From positions 1,240,001 to 1,304,000 of the forward strand of contig NZ_BLKW01000004.1 in the NCBI RefSeq assembly GCF_010723305.1: 64,000 bases of DNA, read 5' to 3'. Shown in pieces: positions 9,381 through 18,490 of this stretch; position 1 is the stretch's first letter, and every line of letters begins with the position of its first letter. Below the pieces are notes generated by a model. It did not search any database. It was not told where the DNA came from and worked only from the letters and a program-made list of their open reading frames with translations. The stretch comes from Mycobacterium botniense. Lineage in GTDB: Bacteria > Actinomycetota > Actinomycetes > Mycobacteriales > Mycobacteriaceae. A program made the position numbers and the translations under genes.

Positions 9381-10645
9381 GGCTCGCCCAGCGCCCTGGC
9401 GGCATCGCGTTGCTGGGTGTTGCGGGCGACGGCGCGTTCGTACACGTGTACTGTCTGGGCGGCAACCGATTCCCAGCTGTACACCGCGAGCGCCCGTCGG
9501 CGGCCGGCTAATCCGAGCCGGCGCCGCTCGTCAGGAGAAGACAACAGGTCATCGAGCACGCGGATCAAGTCGTCGGTGTCGCCGGGCCGGACCAGCCTGG
9601 CGCACATTCCGTCGGGCCCGAGAACTTCCGGCAAAGCGCCGGCGCGGCTGGCGACGATCGGCGTGCCGCTCGCCATCGCCTCCACAGCCGGCAACGAGAA
9701 TCCCTCGTATAGGGAAGGGACACACGCGATCTCGGCTGAAGCAAGCAACTGCGCGAGTTCAGTGTCAGAAAGGCCGCTGGAGGTGTGCACGATATCGGAG
9801 ATGCCGAGTTCGGCGATCAGTTTTTCAGTGGGCCCATTGGTTTCGAGCTTGGCGACGAGTTGCAGTTCAATGTCGTGCTCGGTCCGCAACTTGGCGACGG
9901 CGCGCAATAGGTGACCAACGCCCTTGAGTGGCCGGTCGGCGCTCGCGATTGCGATGATGCGACCGGGGATTCGTGGCTGCGCTGACGGGGTGAACACGGT
10001 GGTGTCGACCCCCAGCGGCACAACGGACAACTGCGCCAGGCTGACCCCGAAGTCGGTGGCGATATCGGCGGCTGACGACGTCGAGACCGTCAGCAGCTCC
10101 GGGATGCTGCGTGCCACCCGTTCTTGCATCTTCGAAAAGCCATACCATCGATGCACCAACGGCTTACGCCACCATGGTGCCGCTGCGAGGTCAAGCAACC
10201 GATCACGGGTGATGGGGTGGTGCACGGTGGCCACGACCGGTAGGCCCATCGCGGCGATCTTGATCAGTCCGGTGCCCAGACTTTGATTGTCGTGCACCAC
10301 ATCAAAATCGTTTCGGCGCTGAGCAAGTATTCTGGCGGCACGCAAGCTAAAGGTACGTGGCTCGGGAAATCCGGCGGTCCACACCGTGGCGAGTTCGAGA
10401 AGGTCGATACGGTCTCGTATTTCACGAGGATGCGGAATGCGAAAGGGGTCAGGCTCGCGATAAAGGTCGAGGCTGGGCACCTTGTTCAGCACGACCCGCG
10501 GGTCGATACCTTCGGGATAGGGCTGACCGGAGAACACTTCGACGTGATGGCCGAGTTCGACCAACCCCTGACTGAGATGACGGACGTAGACCCCTTGCCC
10601 GCCACAGTGCGTCTTGCTGCGGTAGGAGAGCAGAGCGATCCGCAT
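9374..10645 (-). CDS. Glycosyltransferase family 4
   Basis: A GT-B glycosyltransferase of about 423 residues. The N-terminal domain begins MRIALLSYRSKTHCGGQGVY, with the GG loop of GT4. The C-terminal nucleotide-sugar site has PSLYEGFSLPAVEAMASGTP, containing the E-x7-E retaining-transferase motif. A longer frame reaches 10765 but adds 40 Cys-rich residues unlike any GT4 N-terminus, so I start at the ATG at 10645. It is the first gene of the operon GT4 - methyltransferase - cyclase-like protein, so it probably glycosylates a lipid or polyol that the later enzymes modify. Confidence 0.88.
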   Translation of the reverse strand: MRIALLSYRSKTHCGGQGVYVRHLSQGLVELGHHVEVFSGQPYPEGIDPRVVLNKVPSLDLYREPDPFRIPHPREIRDRIDLLELATVWTAGFPEPRTFSLRAARILAQRRNDFDVVHDNQSLGTGLIKIAAMGLPVVATVHHPITRDRLLDLAAAPWWRKPLVHRWYGFSKMQERVARSIPELLTVSTSSAADIATDFGVSLAQLSVVPLGVDTTVFTPSAQPRIPGRIIAIASADRPLKGVGHLLRAVAKLRTEHDIELQLVAKLETNGPTEKLIAELGISDIVHTSSGLSDTELAQLLASAEIACVPSLYEGFSLPAVEAMASGTPIVASRAGALPEVLGPDGMCARLVRPGDTDDLIRVLDDLLSSPDERRRLGLAGRRRALAVYSWESVAAQTVHVYERAVARNTQQRDAARALGEPC

Positions 10646-10717
10646 GCTCAGGACCGTTCCGCATCGGCATCGCGGGCAGACATCGTCGTGGAACCAGCAC
10701 GAAGATCGGCACAGAGA

Positions 10718-10738
10718 TGTCTGGACACGTGTCTGGAC
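10718..10738. promoter_or_regulatory. Direct repeat TGTCTGGAC x2 upstream of the GT4 operon
   Basis: Two exact copies of TGTCTGGAC (10718-10726 and 10730-10738) are separated by ACG, creating an inner palindrome GACACGTGTC at the junction. An AT-rich stretch (TATAATTTGACA on the plus strand) follows directly. The site is about 75-95 bases upstream of the glycosyltransferase ATG and could be an operator for that operon. No regulator gene lies next to it. Confidence 0.4.
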
Positions 10739-10921
10739 TATAATTTGACAAGCTACGTGATGCAACGCGCCGGGTGGTCTTCAGCGAGGCGTGGCAAGGG
10801 AACCTCACCCGGCGGTGTGTGAGCTAAATCAACCTCATGCTGTGACGCGCGTCATTGCATAGTCAATCTATTTTAGGCGAGTTTGACCTCGTTACTTGCT
10901 ATTACTTGCTGTCGCTGCGCC

Positions 10922-11176
10922 GTGGAGCCACCCGTGCCGATTAACCTGCCAAATCTGGAATTCGCCTACGACCTGACGCTCGACGAGGTCCGTCGGCGCA
11001 GCGCTGTGCTGGAGGCAATCGGGGAGGGCTGGGATCCGATTCGGGCGCTAGCCGAGGAAGAGCAGGCGTACGCGATGCTGTATTCCAACCTCGACGCCGA
11101 GCAGCAGCGCTATTACGACGAGCTGGTCAGGGCCGGCGTGCTGCCGGATCGGGTGGCGGGCCATGCTGCCGATTGA
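10922..11176 (+). CDS. Small conserved protein upstream of pncA
   Basis: An 84-residue acidic helical protein with the segments DLTLDEVRRRSAVLEAIGEGW and LYSNLDAEQQRYYDELVRAGVLP. It has no cysteines, signal peptide or membrane segment if read from the GTG at 10922. A TTG at 10883 would add a Cys-rich stretch that looks untranslated. Its end overlaps the next gene by 14 bases. It lies in the slot of Rv2044c in the lipT-pncA region, though I cannot say which of the two small genes is its counterpart. Function unknown. Confidence 0.6.
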   Translation: MEPPVPINLPNLEFAYDLTLDEVRRRSAVLEAIGEGWDPIRALAEEEQAYAMLYSNLDAEQQRYYDELVRAGVLPDRVAGHAAD

Positions 11177-11384
11177 CCCGGATGCCGACAGGAGCCGGCG
11201 GGCCTGGGTAGCCTGCCCGAATTGCGACCACGGTGTGGGGTGTCAGGACTGCCTGCAGGGTCGCAATTGCCCGGCCCACTGGCAGTACCTGATCTCCAAC
11301 CACGCCACCGTCGTGCATCTGCAGTGCCCGAGCTGCACGCATCTGTGGTCACTCGACACCAGGACGCGACGCCGGGTCGCCTGA
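11163..11384 (+). CDS. Small Cys-rich zinc-ribbon-like protein
   Basis: A 73-residue protein with three Cys pairs: ACPNC, GCQDCLQGRNC and QCPSC. The pattern of two or more CxxC knuckles suggests one or two bound zinc ions. It has no signal peptide. The ATG overlaps the end of the preceding small gene, so the two are probably made together, about 40 bases upstream of pncA. It may bind nucleic acid or protein, but nothing in the sequence decides this. Confidence 0.6.
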   Translation: MLPIDPDADRSRRAWVACPNCDHGVGCQDCLQGRNCPAHWQYLISNHATVVHLQCPSCTHLWSLDTRTRRRVA

Positions 11385-11423
11385 CGGGCTACCCGCGCCG
11401 GCCCACGGCGATACGGTGGCCGT

Positions 11424-11984
11424 ATGCGCGCGTTGATCATCGTCGACGCCCAAAACGACTTCTGTGAGGGCGGCGCGTTGCCGGTGCCCGGCGGTTCCGC
11501 GGTGGTGCGCGCCATCAACAGCTATTTAGCCGCCGCGCCGGGCTATCAGCATGTCGTGGCCACGCAGGACTACCACAGAGATCCGGGTGACCACTTCTCC
11601 GAGACCCCGGACTACTCGACGTCCTGGCCGCCGCACTGCGTCGCCGGAACCCGGGGCGCGGAATTTCACCCCGATCTTGATACCCGCCCGATCGAAGCGG
11701 TCTTCAAAAAAGGCGCCTACAGCGCCGGCTACAGCGGGTTCGAGGGCGTCGATGCGCAGGGCACCCCGCTACTCGAGTGGCTGCGCCAACGCGGGGTCGA
11801 CGAGGTCGACGTGGTCGGCCTCGCTACCGACCACTGTGTGCGCGCAACGGCCGAGGACGCCGCGCGCGCAGGGTTTGTCACCCGGGTGCTGCTGGGTCTG
11901 ACGGCCGGTGTGACACCGAAATCCACGGCAGCCGCGCTCGAGCAGATGCGCAGCGCCGGCATCGCATTGGTCGACACCGGGTGA
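11424..11984 (+). CDS. pncA: Nicotinamidase/pyrazinamidase PncA
   Basis: It hydrolyses nicotinamide to nicotinate in NAD recycling and, in M. tuberculosis, activates the prodrug pyrazinamide. At 186 residues it matches the M. tuberculosis enzyme in length and register. The catalytic triad is Asp8, Lys96 and Cys138 (ATDHCVR), and the metal site is Asp49, His51, His57 and His71. The His57 that is Asp in M. bovis is kept, so nothing visible predicts loss of activity. Its TGA overlaps the ATG of the following hydrolase by one base, so the two should be co-translated. Confidence 0.96.
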   Translation: MRALIIVDAQNDFCEGGALPVPGGSAVVRAINSYLAAAPGYQHVVATQDYHRDPGDHFSETPDYSTSWPPHCVAGTRGAEFHPDLDTRPIEAVFKKGAYSAGYSGFEGVDAQGTPLLEWLRQRGVDEVDVVGLATDHCVRATAEDAARAGFVTRVLLGLTAGVTPKSTAAALEQMRSAGIALVDTG

Positions 11985-12730
11985 TGGCGCCACGGGATCC
12001 CGGTCTGCCCGCGGCGGTCGACCCATTGCCGCAGGCGGCAGCAACACACCGGTATACCCGGCCGCGGTCCGGTTCAGCCGCACTGGTTCTCATCGATGTC
12101 CAACGTGATACCTACGCCGAGGATGGTGCGCTCCCAGTCGAGGGAACGCGCGAAGCCATTCCGGCGATGGCCAGATTGGCACAGGCGTTCCGCGCACGCG
12201 GTTCGCCAATCGTGCACGTCGTGCGCCTGTACCGGCCGGACGGCTCGAATGTGGAGCTGGTGCGCCGCGAGGCGATCGAGCGGGGAGCGCGCATGCTCGC
12301 GCCGGGCAGTGCGGGCTCACAGATCGCACCGGAGTTATTGCCCAACGCGGTCACGCTGGACCATCAGTTGCTGCTGGCCGGTGGTTTCCAGCAGATCGGC
12401 CCACGCGAGCACGTGATGTACAAGCCCCGCTGGGGCGCCTTCTACCAGACCAAGCTCGAATCGTACTTACGTGAAAATAGCTGTGACACAGTTGTCTTCG
12501 GGGGATGCAACTTCCCCAACTGTCCCCGCGCGTCGATCTATGAGGCATCCGAGCGTGATTTTCGGATTCTCGTGGTTTCCGACGCCGTGTCGGGACTGGA
12601 CGACCGGGGCATCGAAGAATGCCGCCGAATAGGGGTCTCGGTGTGCGAGCTATCCGCGACACTGCACTGGCTGGCCGGCGGCCCACGGGCGAGCACCAAC
12701 GTCGACGACGCCGCCCAGGGCCCCGGGTAG
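11984..12730 (+). CDS. Isochorismatase-family cysteine hydrolase, coupled to pncA
   Basis: A 248-residue cysteine hydrolase of the same fold as PncA. Asp38 lies in LVLIDVQRD, the Lys in HVMYKPRWGAFYQT, and the nucleophilic Cys in GGCNFPNCPRASIYEA. About 30 Pro/Ala-rich residues precede the domain. It starts at the ATG overlapping the pncA stop (TGATG). It lacks the HxDxxH-type metal set of PncA, so it is more likely an isochorismatase- or N-carbamoyl-type hydrolase than a second nicotinamidase. The substrate is unknown. Confidence 0.8.
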   Translation: MAPRDPGLPAAVDPLPQAAATHRYTRPRSGSAALVLIDVQRDTYAEDGALPVEGTREAIPAMARLAQAFRARGSPIVHVVRLYRPDGSNVELVRREAIERGARMLAPGSAGSQIAPELLPNAVTLDHQLLLAGGFQQIGPREHVMYKPRWGAFYQTKLESYLRENSCDTVVFGGCNFPNCPRASIYEASERDFRILVVSDAVSGLDDRGIEECRRIGVSVCELSATLHWLAGGPRASTNVDDAAQGPG

Positions 12731-12924
12731 CCGGCGGGCGGCGACGCTCGCCCGTGGGCCGCCGGCACTCGCCGTCGCGCCGCGCGGCGGCGCCGGATCG
12801 GTAAGCTCGTCGCGACAGTCTCGTGCTGAGTGCCCCATGCGCAGCGGCTGCTGCGCGGGCCAGCAAAGGCGACGCCACACCCACTGTGAATACCGGCCAC
12901 GATTGAACCAAGATTGACAGCGTC

Positions 12925-14244
12925 ATGCTCGACAAACCGTTCGGACGGCGGACGCTGCTGCGCGGTGCCGGTGTGCTCGGCGCGGCGTCGCTGGCGACGT
13001 GGTCTGCTGGATGCGGCGCCGGCGACGATGCACTGACATTTTTCTTCGCGGCAAATCCGGAAGAGGCCGACGTTAGGCTGCGGATCATCGACGCGTTCGA
13101 GCGCCGCCACCCTGGGATCAAGGTGCGGGCGGTGTTGTCCGGGCCGGATCCCTTCCAGCAGATGTCGACGTTTTGTGCCGGGGGCAGATGCCCGGACGTG
13201 CTGATGGCGTGGGAATTCAGCTACGCCGAATTGGCTGACCGGGGGGTGCTCTTGGACCTCGATACCCTGCTAGCCCGCGATCCCGGTTTCGCGGCCGAAC
13301 TCAAAGCCGACAGCATTCCCCCGCTGTATGAGACCTTCACGTTCAACGGTGGCCAGTATGCGTTCCCGGAGCAGTGGTCGGGGAACTTCTTGTTCTACAA
13401 CAAGCAGCTGTTCGCCGAGGCCGGGGTGGATCCACCGCCCAGCCGGTGGCAGCAGCCGTGGAGCTTCGGTGAATTCCTCGATGCCGCCCGCGCTCTCACC
13501 AAGCGCGACCGGTCCGGACGGGTCAGTCAGTGGGGGTTCGTCGACACCTGGGTCGCTTGTTACTCGGCGGGGCTGTTCGGCATGAACAACGGGGTGCCGT
13601 GGTCCACCCCGCGGCTAAACCCCACTCATCTCAATTTCGACAACGCGGCGTTTCTCGAGGGTGTTCAGTTCTACGCCGACTTGGCGACCCGATACAAAGT
13701 CGCGCCCACCGCATCCGAAACACAGTCGATGTCGACCATGGACCTGTTCTCGTCGGGCCGGGCGGCGATGGCGCTTGCCGGGCACTGGCGATATCAGACC
13801 TTTGACCGGGCAGAGGGTCTGGATTTCGACCTCACCATTTTGCCGACCGGCCCCAAGTGCCGGGCCGCGCGCTCCAATATCGGCACCACGGGGCTGGCCA
13901 TCGCAGCCAGCAGCCGACGCAAGCAGCAGGCCTGGGAGTTCGTGAAGTTCGTCACCGGACCCGTCGGGCAGGCCTTGATCGGCGGATCCGGGCTTTTTGT
14001 GCCGGTGCTGCGCTCTGCGATCGAATCGGCCGGCTTTGCCGAGGCGCACCGCCGCATCGCCAACCTCGCGGTGCTGACCGGCGGGCCCGCCCATTCCGAA
14101 GGGCTGCCGATCACCCCGGCGTGGGAAAAGATCAACGCGCTGATGGATCGTAACTTCGGACCCGTTCTGCGTGGCACGCGGCCGGCGACATCGTTGGCCG
14201 ACGGACTGACGCACCAAGCCGACGAGGTATTGCGCAGTCCATGA
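12925..14244 (+). CDS. Sugar ABC transporter, substrate-binding lipoprotein (Rv2041c-like)
   Basis: A 439-residue extracytoplasmic solute-binding protein of family 1. The signal has twin Arg at residues 8-9 and the lipobox SAGC, with Cys30 lipidated, so export may go through Tat. The mature part has the family's FFFAANPEEADVRLRIIDAFERRHPGI-like opening, a PDVLMAWEF hinge segment and a carbohydrate-binding C-lobe. It begins a four-gene importer operon; its stop overlaps the first permease by four bases (ATGA). I match the operon to Rv2041c-Rv2038c from memory. Confidence 0.9.
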   Translation: MLDKPFGRRTLLRGAGVLGAASLATWSAGCGAGDDALTFFFAANPEEADVRLRIIDAFERRHPGIKVRAVLSGPDPFQQMSTFCAGGRCPDVLMAWEFSYAELADRGVLLDLDTLLARDPGFAAELKADSIPPLYETFTFNGGQYAFPEQWSGNFLFYNKQLFAEAGVDPPPSRWQQPWSFGEFLDAARALTKRDRSGRVSQWGFVDTWVACYSAGLFGMNNGVPWSTPRLNPTHLNFDNAAFLEGVQFYADLATRYKVAPTASETQSMSTMDLFSSGRAAMALAGHWRYQTFDRAEGLDFDLTILPTGPKCRAARSNIGTTGLAIAASSRRKQQAWEFVKFVTGPVGQALIGGSGLFVPVLRSAIESAGFAEAHRRIANLAVLTGGPAHSEGLPITPAWEKINALMDRNFGPVLRGTRPATSLADGLTHQADEVLRSP

Positions 14245-15173
14245 GCACCGTTGATCAGCCGATCCACGCCGCCGAGCGACCGTCGCAACGACGGGCCCGG
14301 GCTGGTTATCTGTTCATCGCACCCAACCTGGCCGCGGTGGCGGTGTTCATGCTGTTCCCGCTGGGATTTTCGCTCTATATGAGTTTCCAGGAATGGGACC
14401 TGTTCAGACCCGCGAGGTTTGTTGGCCTGGCGAACTTCCACAACCTCTTTACCGCTGACCCGCTTTTCCCCATCGCGATGCGTAACACGGTGGTGTTCAC
14501 CATCGGGACGATCGTGCCGACCGTGGTGATCAGCCTGGTGGTCGCCGGGGTACTGAACCGGAAAGTCAAAGGTATCGGCATTTTCCGAACCATCGTGTTT
14601 TTGCCGCTGGCGGTGTCGTCGGTGGTCATGGCGGTCGTGTGGCAGTTCGTGTTCAACACCGATAACGGGCTGCTCAACATCATGCTGGGTTGGATCGGGA
14701 TCCGCCCGATCCCGTGGCTGATCGACCCGAAATGGGCCATGGTGTCGTTGTGCCTGGTCAGTGTGTGGCGAAGCGTGCCGTTCGCCACCGTGGTCTTGCT
14801 GGCTGCGATGCAAGGGGTTCCGGAGAGTCTTTACGAGGCAGCAAAAATCGATGGCGCCGGGGAGATCCGGCGGTTCGTCTTCATCACCGTGCCGCTGATC
14901 CGGGGCGCTCTGTCGTTCGTGGTGGTGATCTCGATCATTCACGCGTTCCAGGCTTTTGATTTGGTGTATGTGCTGACCGGGCGCAACGGCGGTCCGGAGA
15001 CCGGGACCTACGTGTTAGGTATCATGCTGTTCCAGAACGCGTTCGCCTTCTTGGAGTTCGGATACGCATCCGCGCTGGCGTGGGTGATGTTCGCCATTTT
15101 GCTCGTCTTGACCGTGTTGCAGCTGCGGCTGGCGCGCCGGAGCGCTTGGGAGGCCGATCGTGGGCTTGGTTGA
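14241..15173 (+). CDS. Sugar ABC transporter permease, MalF/UgpA type
   Basis: A 310-residue permease with six membrane segments, beginning at about residue 25 (YLFIAPNLAAVAVFMLFPLG). The EAA loop, through which it contacts the ATPase, reads YEAAKIDGAGEIRRFVFITVP. It starts inside the stop of the binding-protein gene and ends 14 bases inside the second permease. This tight packing supports a single importer. Substrate is not decided by the sequence; mono-, disaccharides or glycerophosphodiesters are typical for this family. Confidence 0.92.
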   Translation: MSTVDQPIHAAERPSQRRARAGYLFIAPNLAAVAVFMLFPLGFSLYMSFQEWDLFRPARFVGLANFHNLFTADPLFPIAMRNTVVFTIGTIVPTVVISLVVAGVLNRKVKGIGIFRTIVFLPLAVSSVVMAVVWQFVFNTDNGLLNIMLGWIGIRPIPWLIDPKWAMVSLCLVSVWRSVPFATVVLLAAMQGVPESLYEAAKIDGAGEIRRFVFITVPLIRGALSFVVVISIIHAFQAFDLVYVLTGRNGGPETGTYVLGIMLFQNAFAFLEFGYASALAWVMFAILLVLTVLQLRLARRSAWEADRGLG

Positions 15174-16002
15174 ACGAGTGACCAAATTCGGGATCGTTCG
15201 TGCCGCAGCGCTTTATCTCGGGCTGACCGCCATCGCGTGGTGCGCGTTATTCCCGATCCTGTGGGCGGTGTCGGGCTCGCTGAAGAAAGAGGGAGAAGTA
15301 ACCGAACCGAGGCTGTTTCCCGCTCATCCGCGATGGTCGAACTACACCGAAGTGTTCACCCTGATGCCTTTCTGGCGGATGTTCCTCAACACCGTCGTGT
15401 ATGCGGGATGCGTCACGGCCGGCCAGGTGTTCTTCTGTTCCTTGGCCGGATATGCCTTCGCGCGCCTGCAATTTCGTGGCCGCGATGTGTTGTTCATCGT
15501 GTACCTGGGCACCTTGATGGTGCCACTGACCGTGACGGTGATCCCGCAGTTCATCCTCATGCGGATCGCGGGGTGGGTGGACACCCCGTGGGCGATGATT
15601 GTGCCGGGATTGTTCGGCAGCGCGTTCGGCACTTATCTTATGCGCCAATTCTTCCGGACCCTGCCGGCCGAGCTCGAAGAGGCGGCGATCCTCGACGGCT
15701 GCTCACCGTGGCAGATTTACTGGCGGATCCTGTTGCCCCATGCGCAGCCAGCGGTCATGGTGCTTGCGGTGCTCACCTGGGTCAACGTGTGGAACGACTT
15801 TCTGTGGCCACTGCTGATGATTGAGCGTAAGAGCCTGGCCACGCTTACTCTCGGACTGGTGCGGCTGCAAGGTGAATACGTTGCCAGGTGGCCGGTCCTG
15901 ATGGCCGCGTCGATGCTCATCCTGCTGCCGCTGGTCGTCGTGTACGCAGTCGCGCAACGGGCCTTCATCCGTGGTATCGCTGTCACCGGACTCGGTGGTT
16001 AG
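15160..16002 (+). CDS. Sugar ABC transporter permease, MalG/UgpE type
   Basis: A 280-residue partner permease with six hydrophobic segments. The EAA loop reads ELEEAAILDGCSPWQIYWRI, and the N-terminal segment SGSLKKEGEVTEPRLFPAHP is typical of MalG-type proteins before helix two. The GTG start overlaps the upstream permease by 14 bases. It should form the heterodimeric channel with the product of 14241-15173. Confidence 0.92.
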   Translation: MGLVERVTKFGIVRAAALYLGLTAIAWCALFPILWAVSGSLKKEGEVTEPRLFPAHPRWSNYTEVFTLMPFWRMFLNTVVYAGCVTAGQVFFCSLAGYAFARLQFRGRDVLFIVYLGTLMVPLTVTVIPQFILMRIAGWVDTPWAMIVPGLFGSAFGTYLMRQFFRTLPAELEEAAILDGCSPWQIYWRILLPHAQPAVMVLAVLTWVNVWNDFLWPLLMIERKSLATLTLGLVRLQGEYVARWPVLMAASMLILLPLVVVYAVAQRAFIRGIAVTGLGG

Positions 16003-16031
16003 CTCCTGAAGAGAGTGGAGATTCCGACAGC

Positions 16032-17102
16032 ATGGCGTCGGTAAGTTTCGAAGAGGCGACGCGGCAATACCCCGGCGCAAAGCGGCCTGCGGTGGACCAC
16101 CTGGACTTGACAATCGGCGACGGCGAATTCGTCGTGCTGGTGGGTCCTTCCGGATGCGGCAAGACGACGTCACTGCGGATGGTGGCGGGATTGGAAACTC
16201 TGGACTCCGGACGTATCCGTATCGGTGAACGTGATGTCACCAATGTTGACCCCAAAGACCGTGATGTGGCGATGGTATTTCAGAACTACGCGCTTTACCC
16301 GCACATGACGGTGGCGCAGAACATGGGGTTCGCTTTGAAGGTAGCCAAGACACCGAAAGCGGAGATCCGTGAGCGGGTGCTTGATGCAGCGCGATTGCTT
16401 GACCTGCAACCATTCCTGGATCGCAAACCCAAGGATCTCTCCGGTGGGCAGCGCCAGCGGGTGGCGATGGGCCGCGCTATTGTCCGTCGCCCGCAGGTTT
16501 TCCTGATGGACGAGCCGCTGTCGAATCTCGATGCCAAGTTGCGGGTGCAAACCCGCGCTCAGATCGCCGCTCTGCAACGCCGGCTGGGCACCACCACCGT
16601 CTACGTCACCCATGACCAAGTCGAGGCAATGACTATGGGGGACCGCGTCGCGGTGCTGCGCGACGGTGTGCTGCAACAGTACGCAACACCGCGAGAGCTT
16701 TACCGAACCCCCGCTAATGTATTCGTCGCGGAGTTCATCGGCTCTCCGGCGATGAACCTTTTTACCCTTCCGATCGCCAACAGCTCAGTAGCGCTGGGAG
16801 ACTGGCGGATTCCAGTGCCTCGCGAGGTCACCGACACTACCGGCGAAGTCGTCATCGGGATCCGGCCCGAACACTTCGAACTGGGCAGCCTCGGCGTGGA
16901 GATGGAGGTCGACGTGGTAGAGGAACTCGGTGCTGACGCGTACCTCTACGGCCGCATCACCGGGCCGGGCCCCGCACTTGACCGCCCCATCGTCGCCCGG
17001 GCCGACGGACACAACCCCCCGCAACGGGGCAGCCGGCTGCGCCTTAACCCGCAGCTCGGACACGTGCATTTCTTCGGGCGTGACGGCCGGCGGATCCGGT
17101 AG
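16032..17102 (+). CDS. Sugar ABC transporter ATP-binding protein, MalK/UgpC type
   Basis: A 356-residue ATPase. Walker A GPSGCGKTT is at about 38-46, followed by the Q-loop FQNYALYPHMTVAQNM, the signature DLSGGQRQRVAMGRA, Walker B VFLMDEPLSNLDAKLR and switch His in VYVTHDQVEAMT. The last ~110 residues form a TOBE/OB regulatory domain as in MalK. The ATG at 16032 lies 29 bases after the second permease. Some mycobacterial importers share one ATPase, but this operon carries its own. Confidence 0.95.
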   Translation: MASVSFEEATRQYPGAKRPAVDHLDLTIGDGEFVVLVGPSGCGKTTSLRMVAGLETLDSGRIRIGERDVTNVDPKDRDVAMVFQNYALYPHMTVAQNMGFALKVAKTPKAEIRERVLDAARLLDLQPFLDRKPKDLSGGQRQRVAMGRAIVRRPQVFLMDEPLSNLDAKLRVQTRAQIAALQRRLGTTTVYVTHDQVEAMTMGDRVAVLRDGVLQQYATPRELYRTPANVFVAEFIGSPAMNLFTLPIANSSVALGDWRIPVPREVTDTTGEVVIGIRPEHFELGSLGVEMEVDVVEELGADAYLYGRITGPGPALDRPIVARADGHNPPQRGSRLRLNPQLGHVHFFGRDGRRIR

Positions 17103-17274
17103 GCAGGCTGCCCTGTTGTCTATCAGCCGAACACTGAAAAGCCATTCGGTGAACAACAGGTGCTACAGATGACCATCGGGTTAACAGATTTCGCCTGAGC
17201 GTTGCGCCCGGTTCACAACGCGGATACTTCCTTGATACCGCCAGCAGCACGCCGACGTGTCGGGAGGTCCTCCC

Positions 17275-17712
17275 ATGATGCGACCCGCCAGATCAGGACC
17301 CGCGGCGATGCCGTCCCGCGTAATCGAGTACGCTCGCCGGGGCCGGGATAACCAGCGACGGGAACCGCGTCGGCTACCCAGAACCTCCGCACGTCGTCGG
17401 CTGCAGCCGGCGACCACGACGACGTGTCCGATACACCCGGGGGACGCGGCCCAAGCTGGTGTCTTCGAAGGTCTGCTGCGAGCCGAAATGGCTGAACTGC
17501 GGCACATGGCGACAGTCATGACTCCGCGTTTGTCCGCGGCGAACGCCGCCGGCCAGCTACCCAACAACCTCGTGGAGCTGATCGTGCGCATGGAGGAAGT
17601 GAACCGGCTCCTTGCGGCGTTGCGGAGTCGGTTTCACCCTCAGCTGTCGGATGACGAACCCGCCGTTCCGGCGGGCTCTGCGGCCAATCCGGTTCGCTGT
17701 CCTGCGCATTGA
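17275..17712 (+). CDS. Coiled-coil protein, paralogue 1 of a tandem pair
   Basis: A 145-residue protein I cannot assign. It has a basic, Arg-rich first half and a helical segment with heptad pattern (about 66-128). The core AGVFEGLLRAEMAELRHMA plus VNRLLAALRSRFHP closely mirrors the product of 17984-18418, so the two arose by tandem duplication. The ATG at 17275 has a GGGAGG ribosome site seven bases away. That site lies inside the perfect inverted repeat GGGAGGTCCTCCC (17262-17274), which might affect translation or bind a regulator. Confidence 0.55.
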   Translation: MMRPARSGPAAMPSRVIEYARRGRDNQRREPRRLPRTSARRRLQPATTTTCPIHPGDAAQAGVFEGLLRAEMAELRHMATVMTPRLSAANAAGQLPNNLVELIVRMEEVNRLLAALRSRFHPQLSDDEPAVPAGSAANPVRCPAH

Positions 17713-17983
17713 CTCGACAATTCCCGTGCGGCCACGATTTGCCGAGCCCGAAACCCCGGTGGCGTCGGGTACCGCATCACTTAATCCGGCACAATGCCGC
17801 CGGTGCCGCTAAGCTCACTCACGCAAGGGCCCAACCGGCATGTTTCGGTCGCAGCACTCAGCGCTGCGGTATGTTTTGGGCCGCAGGCATGGGAGCTCTG
17901 GCGATGCAGCCTCAGTGTGGGTCGGCCCGGTTGCAGCGACCGGGCGGACGGGGAACCGGGAAGACGTGGTGGGGGAGTTTCGG

Positions 17984-18418
17984 ATGATTCAGTCCGCCGA
18001 CTCAGGGCCCATCGCATTGCCGCGCGGTGGCGCCGGTAAGCAAGGGCGTGCGGTACGAGCTGGGGCCGGCAAAAGTGTGCCCTCTTCGCAGGAGACGCTT
18101 CGGGATCCCCGGGTTTCCCGCTTAGACCACCTGACAGAGCAGCCGCTCAACGCCGCCGACGTTGCCCAGGCAAGGCATTTCGAAGCGATGTTGCGCGCTG
18201 AGATCGCGCAATTGGAGCACCTGGCCAGGCAATGTGTCGACCGCAGGATGAAACCATCCCCGCGCGGCGCTGCCGATCACCGGCACGCCGAGGAACTCGC
18301 GCAGCTCCGTGCCCGGATCGGGGAGGCGCGCCGGCTGCTGGAGACGCTGCGGCGTCGTTTTCCCCCGTCGCAGACGCCGGCCGATCCCCGTCACGGGTCG
18401 ACCCCGCCCCCATCCTGA
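17984..18418 (+). CDS. Coiled-coil protein, paralogue 2 of a tandem pair
   Basis: A 144-residue protein of unknown function. The helical core ARHFEAMLRAEIAQLEHLA and EARRLLETLRRRFPP matches paralogue 1 position by position. The first ~50 residues are basic and disordered, and the tail is Pro/Ser-rich. The ATG at 17984 follows a GGGGGAG ribosome site; an upstream frame to 17840 has no such site. It sits 72 bases before the CapA-like gene, so it may be co-transcribed with it. No Cys or catalytic pattern is seen. Confidence 0.55.
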   Translation: MIQSADSGPIALPRGGAGKQGRAVRAGAGKSVPSSQETLRDPRVSRLDHLTEQPLNAADVAQARHFEAMLRAEIAQLEHLARQCVDRRMKPSPRGAADHRHAEELAQLRARIGEARRLLETLRRRFPPSQTPADPRHGSTPPPS

Positions 18419-18490
18419 CATCCAGGCGGGTAGCAACACGGAGCCGCCGCGCGCCGAGTTGGCTCGGAGGTCGAGGAACGAGAGCAAGGC

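Noticed and set aside
13794..14942. A 382-codon open frame on the minus strand
   Set aside because: It is antisense to the sugar-binding protein and permease genes, is His/Asp-rich without motifs, and has no start signals.
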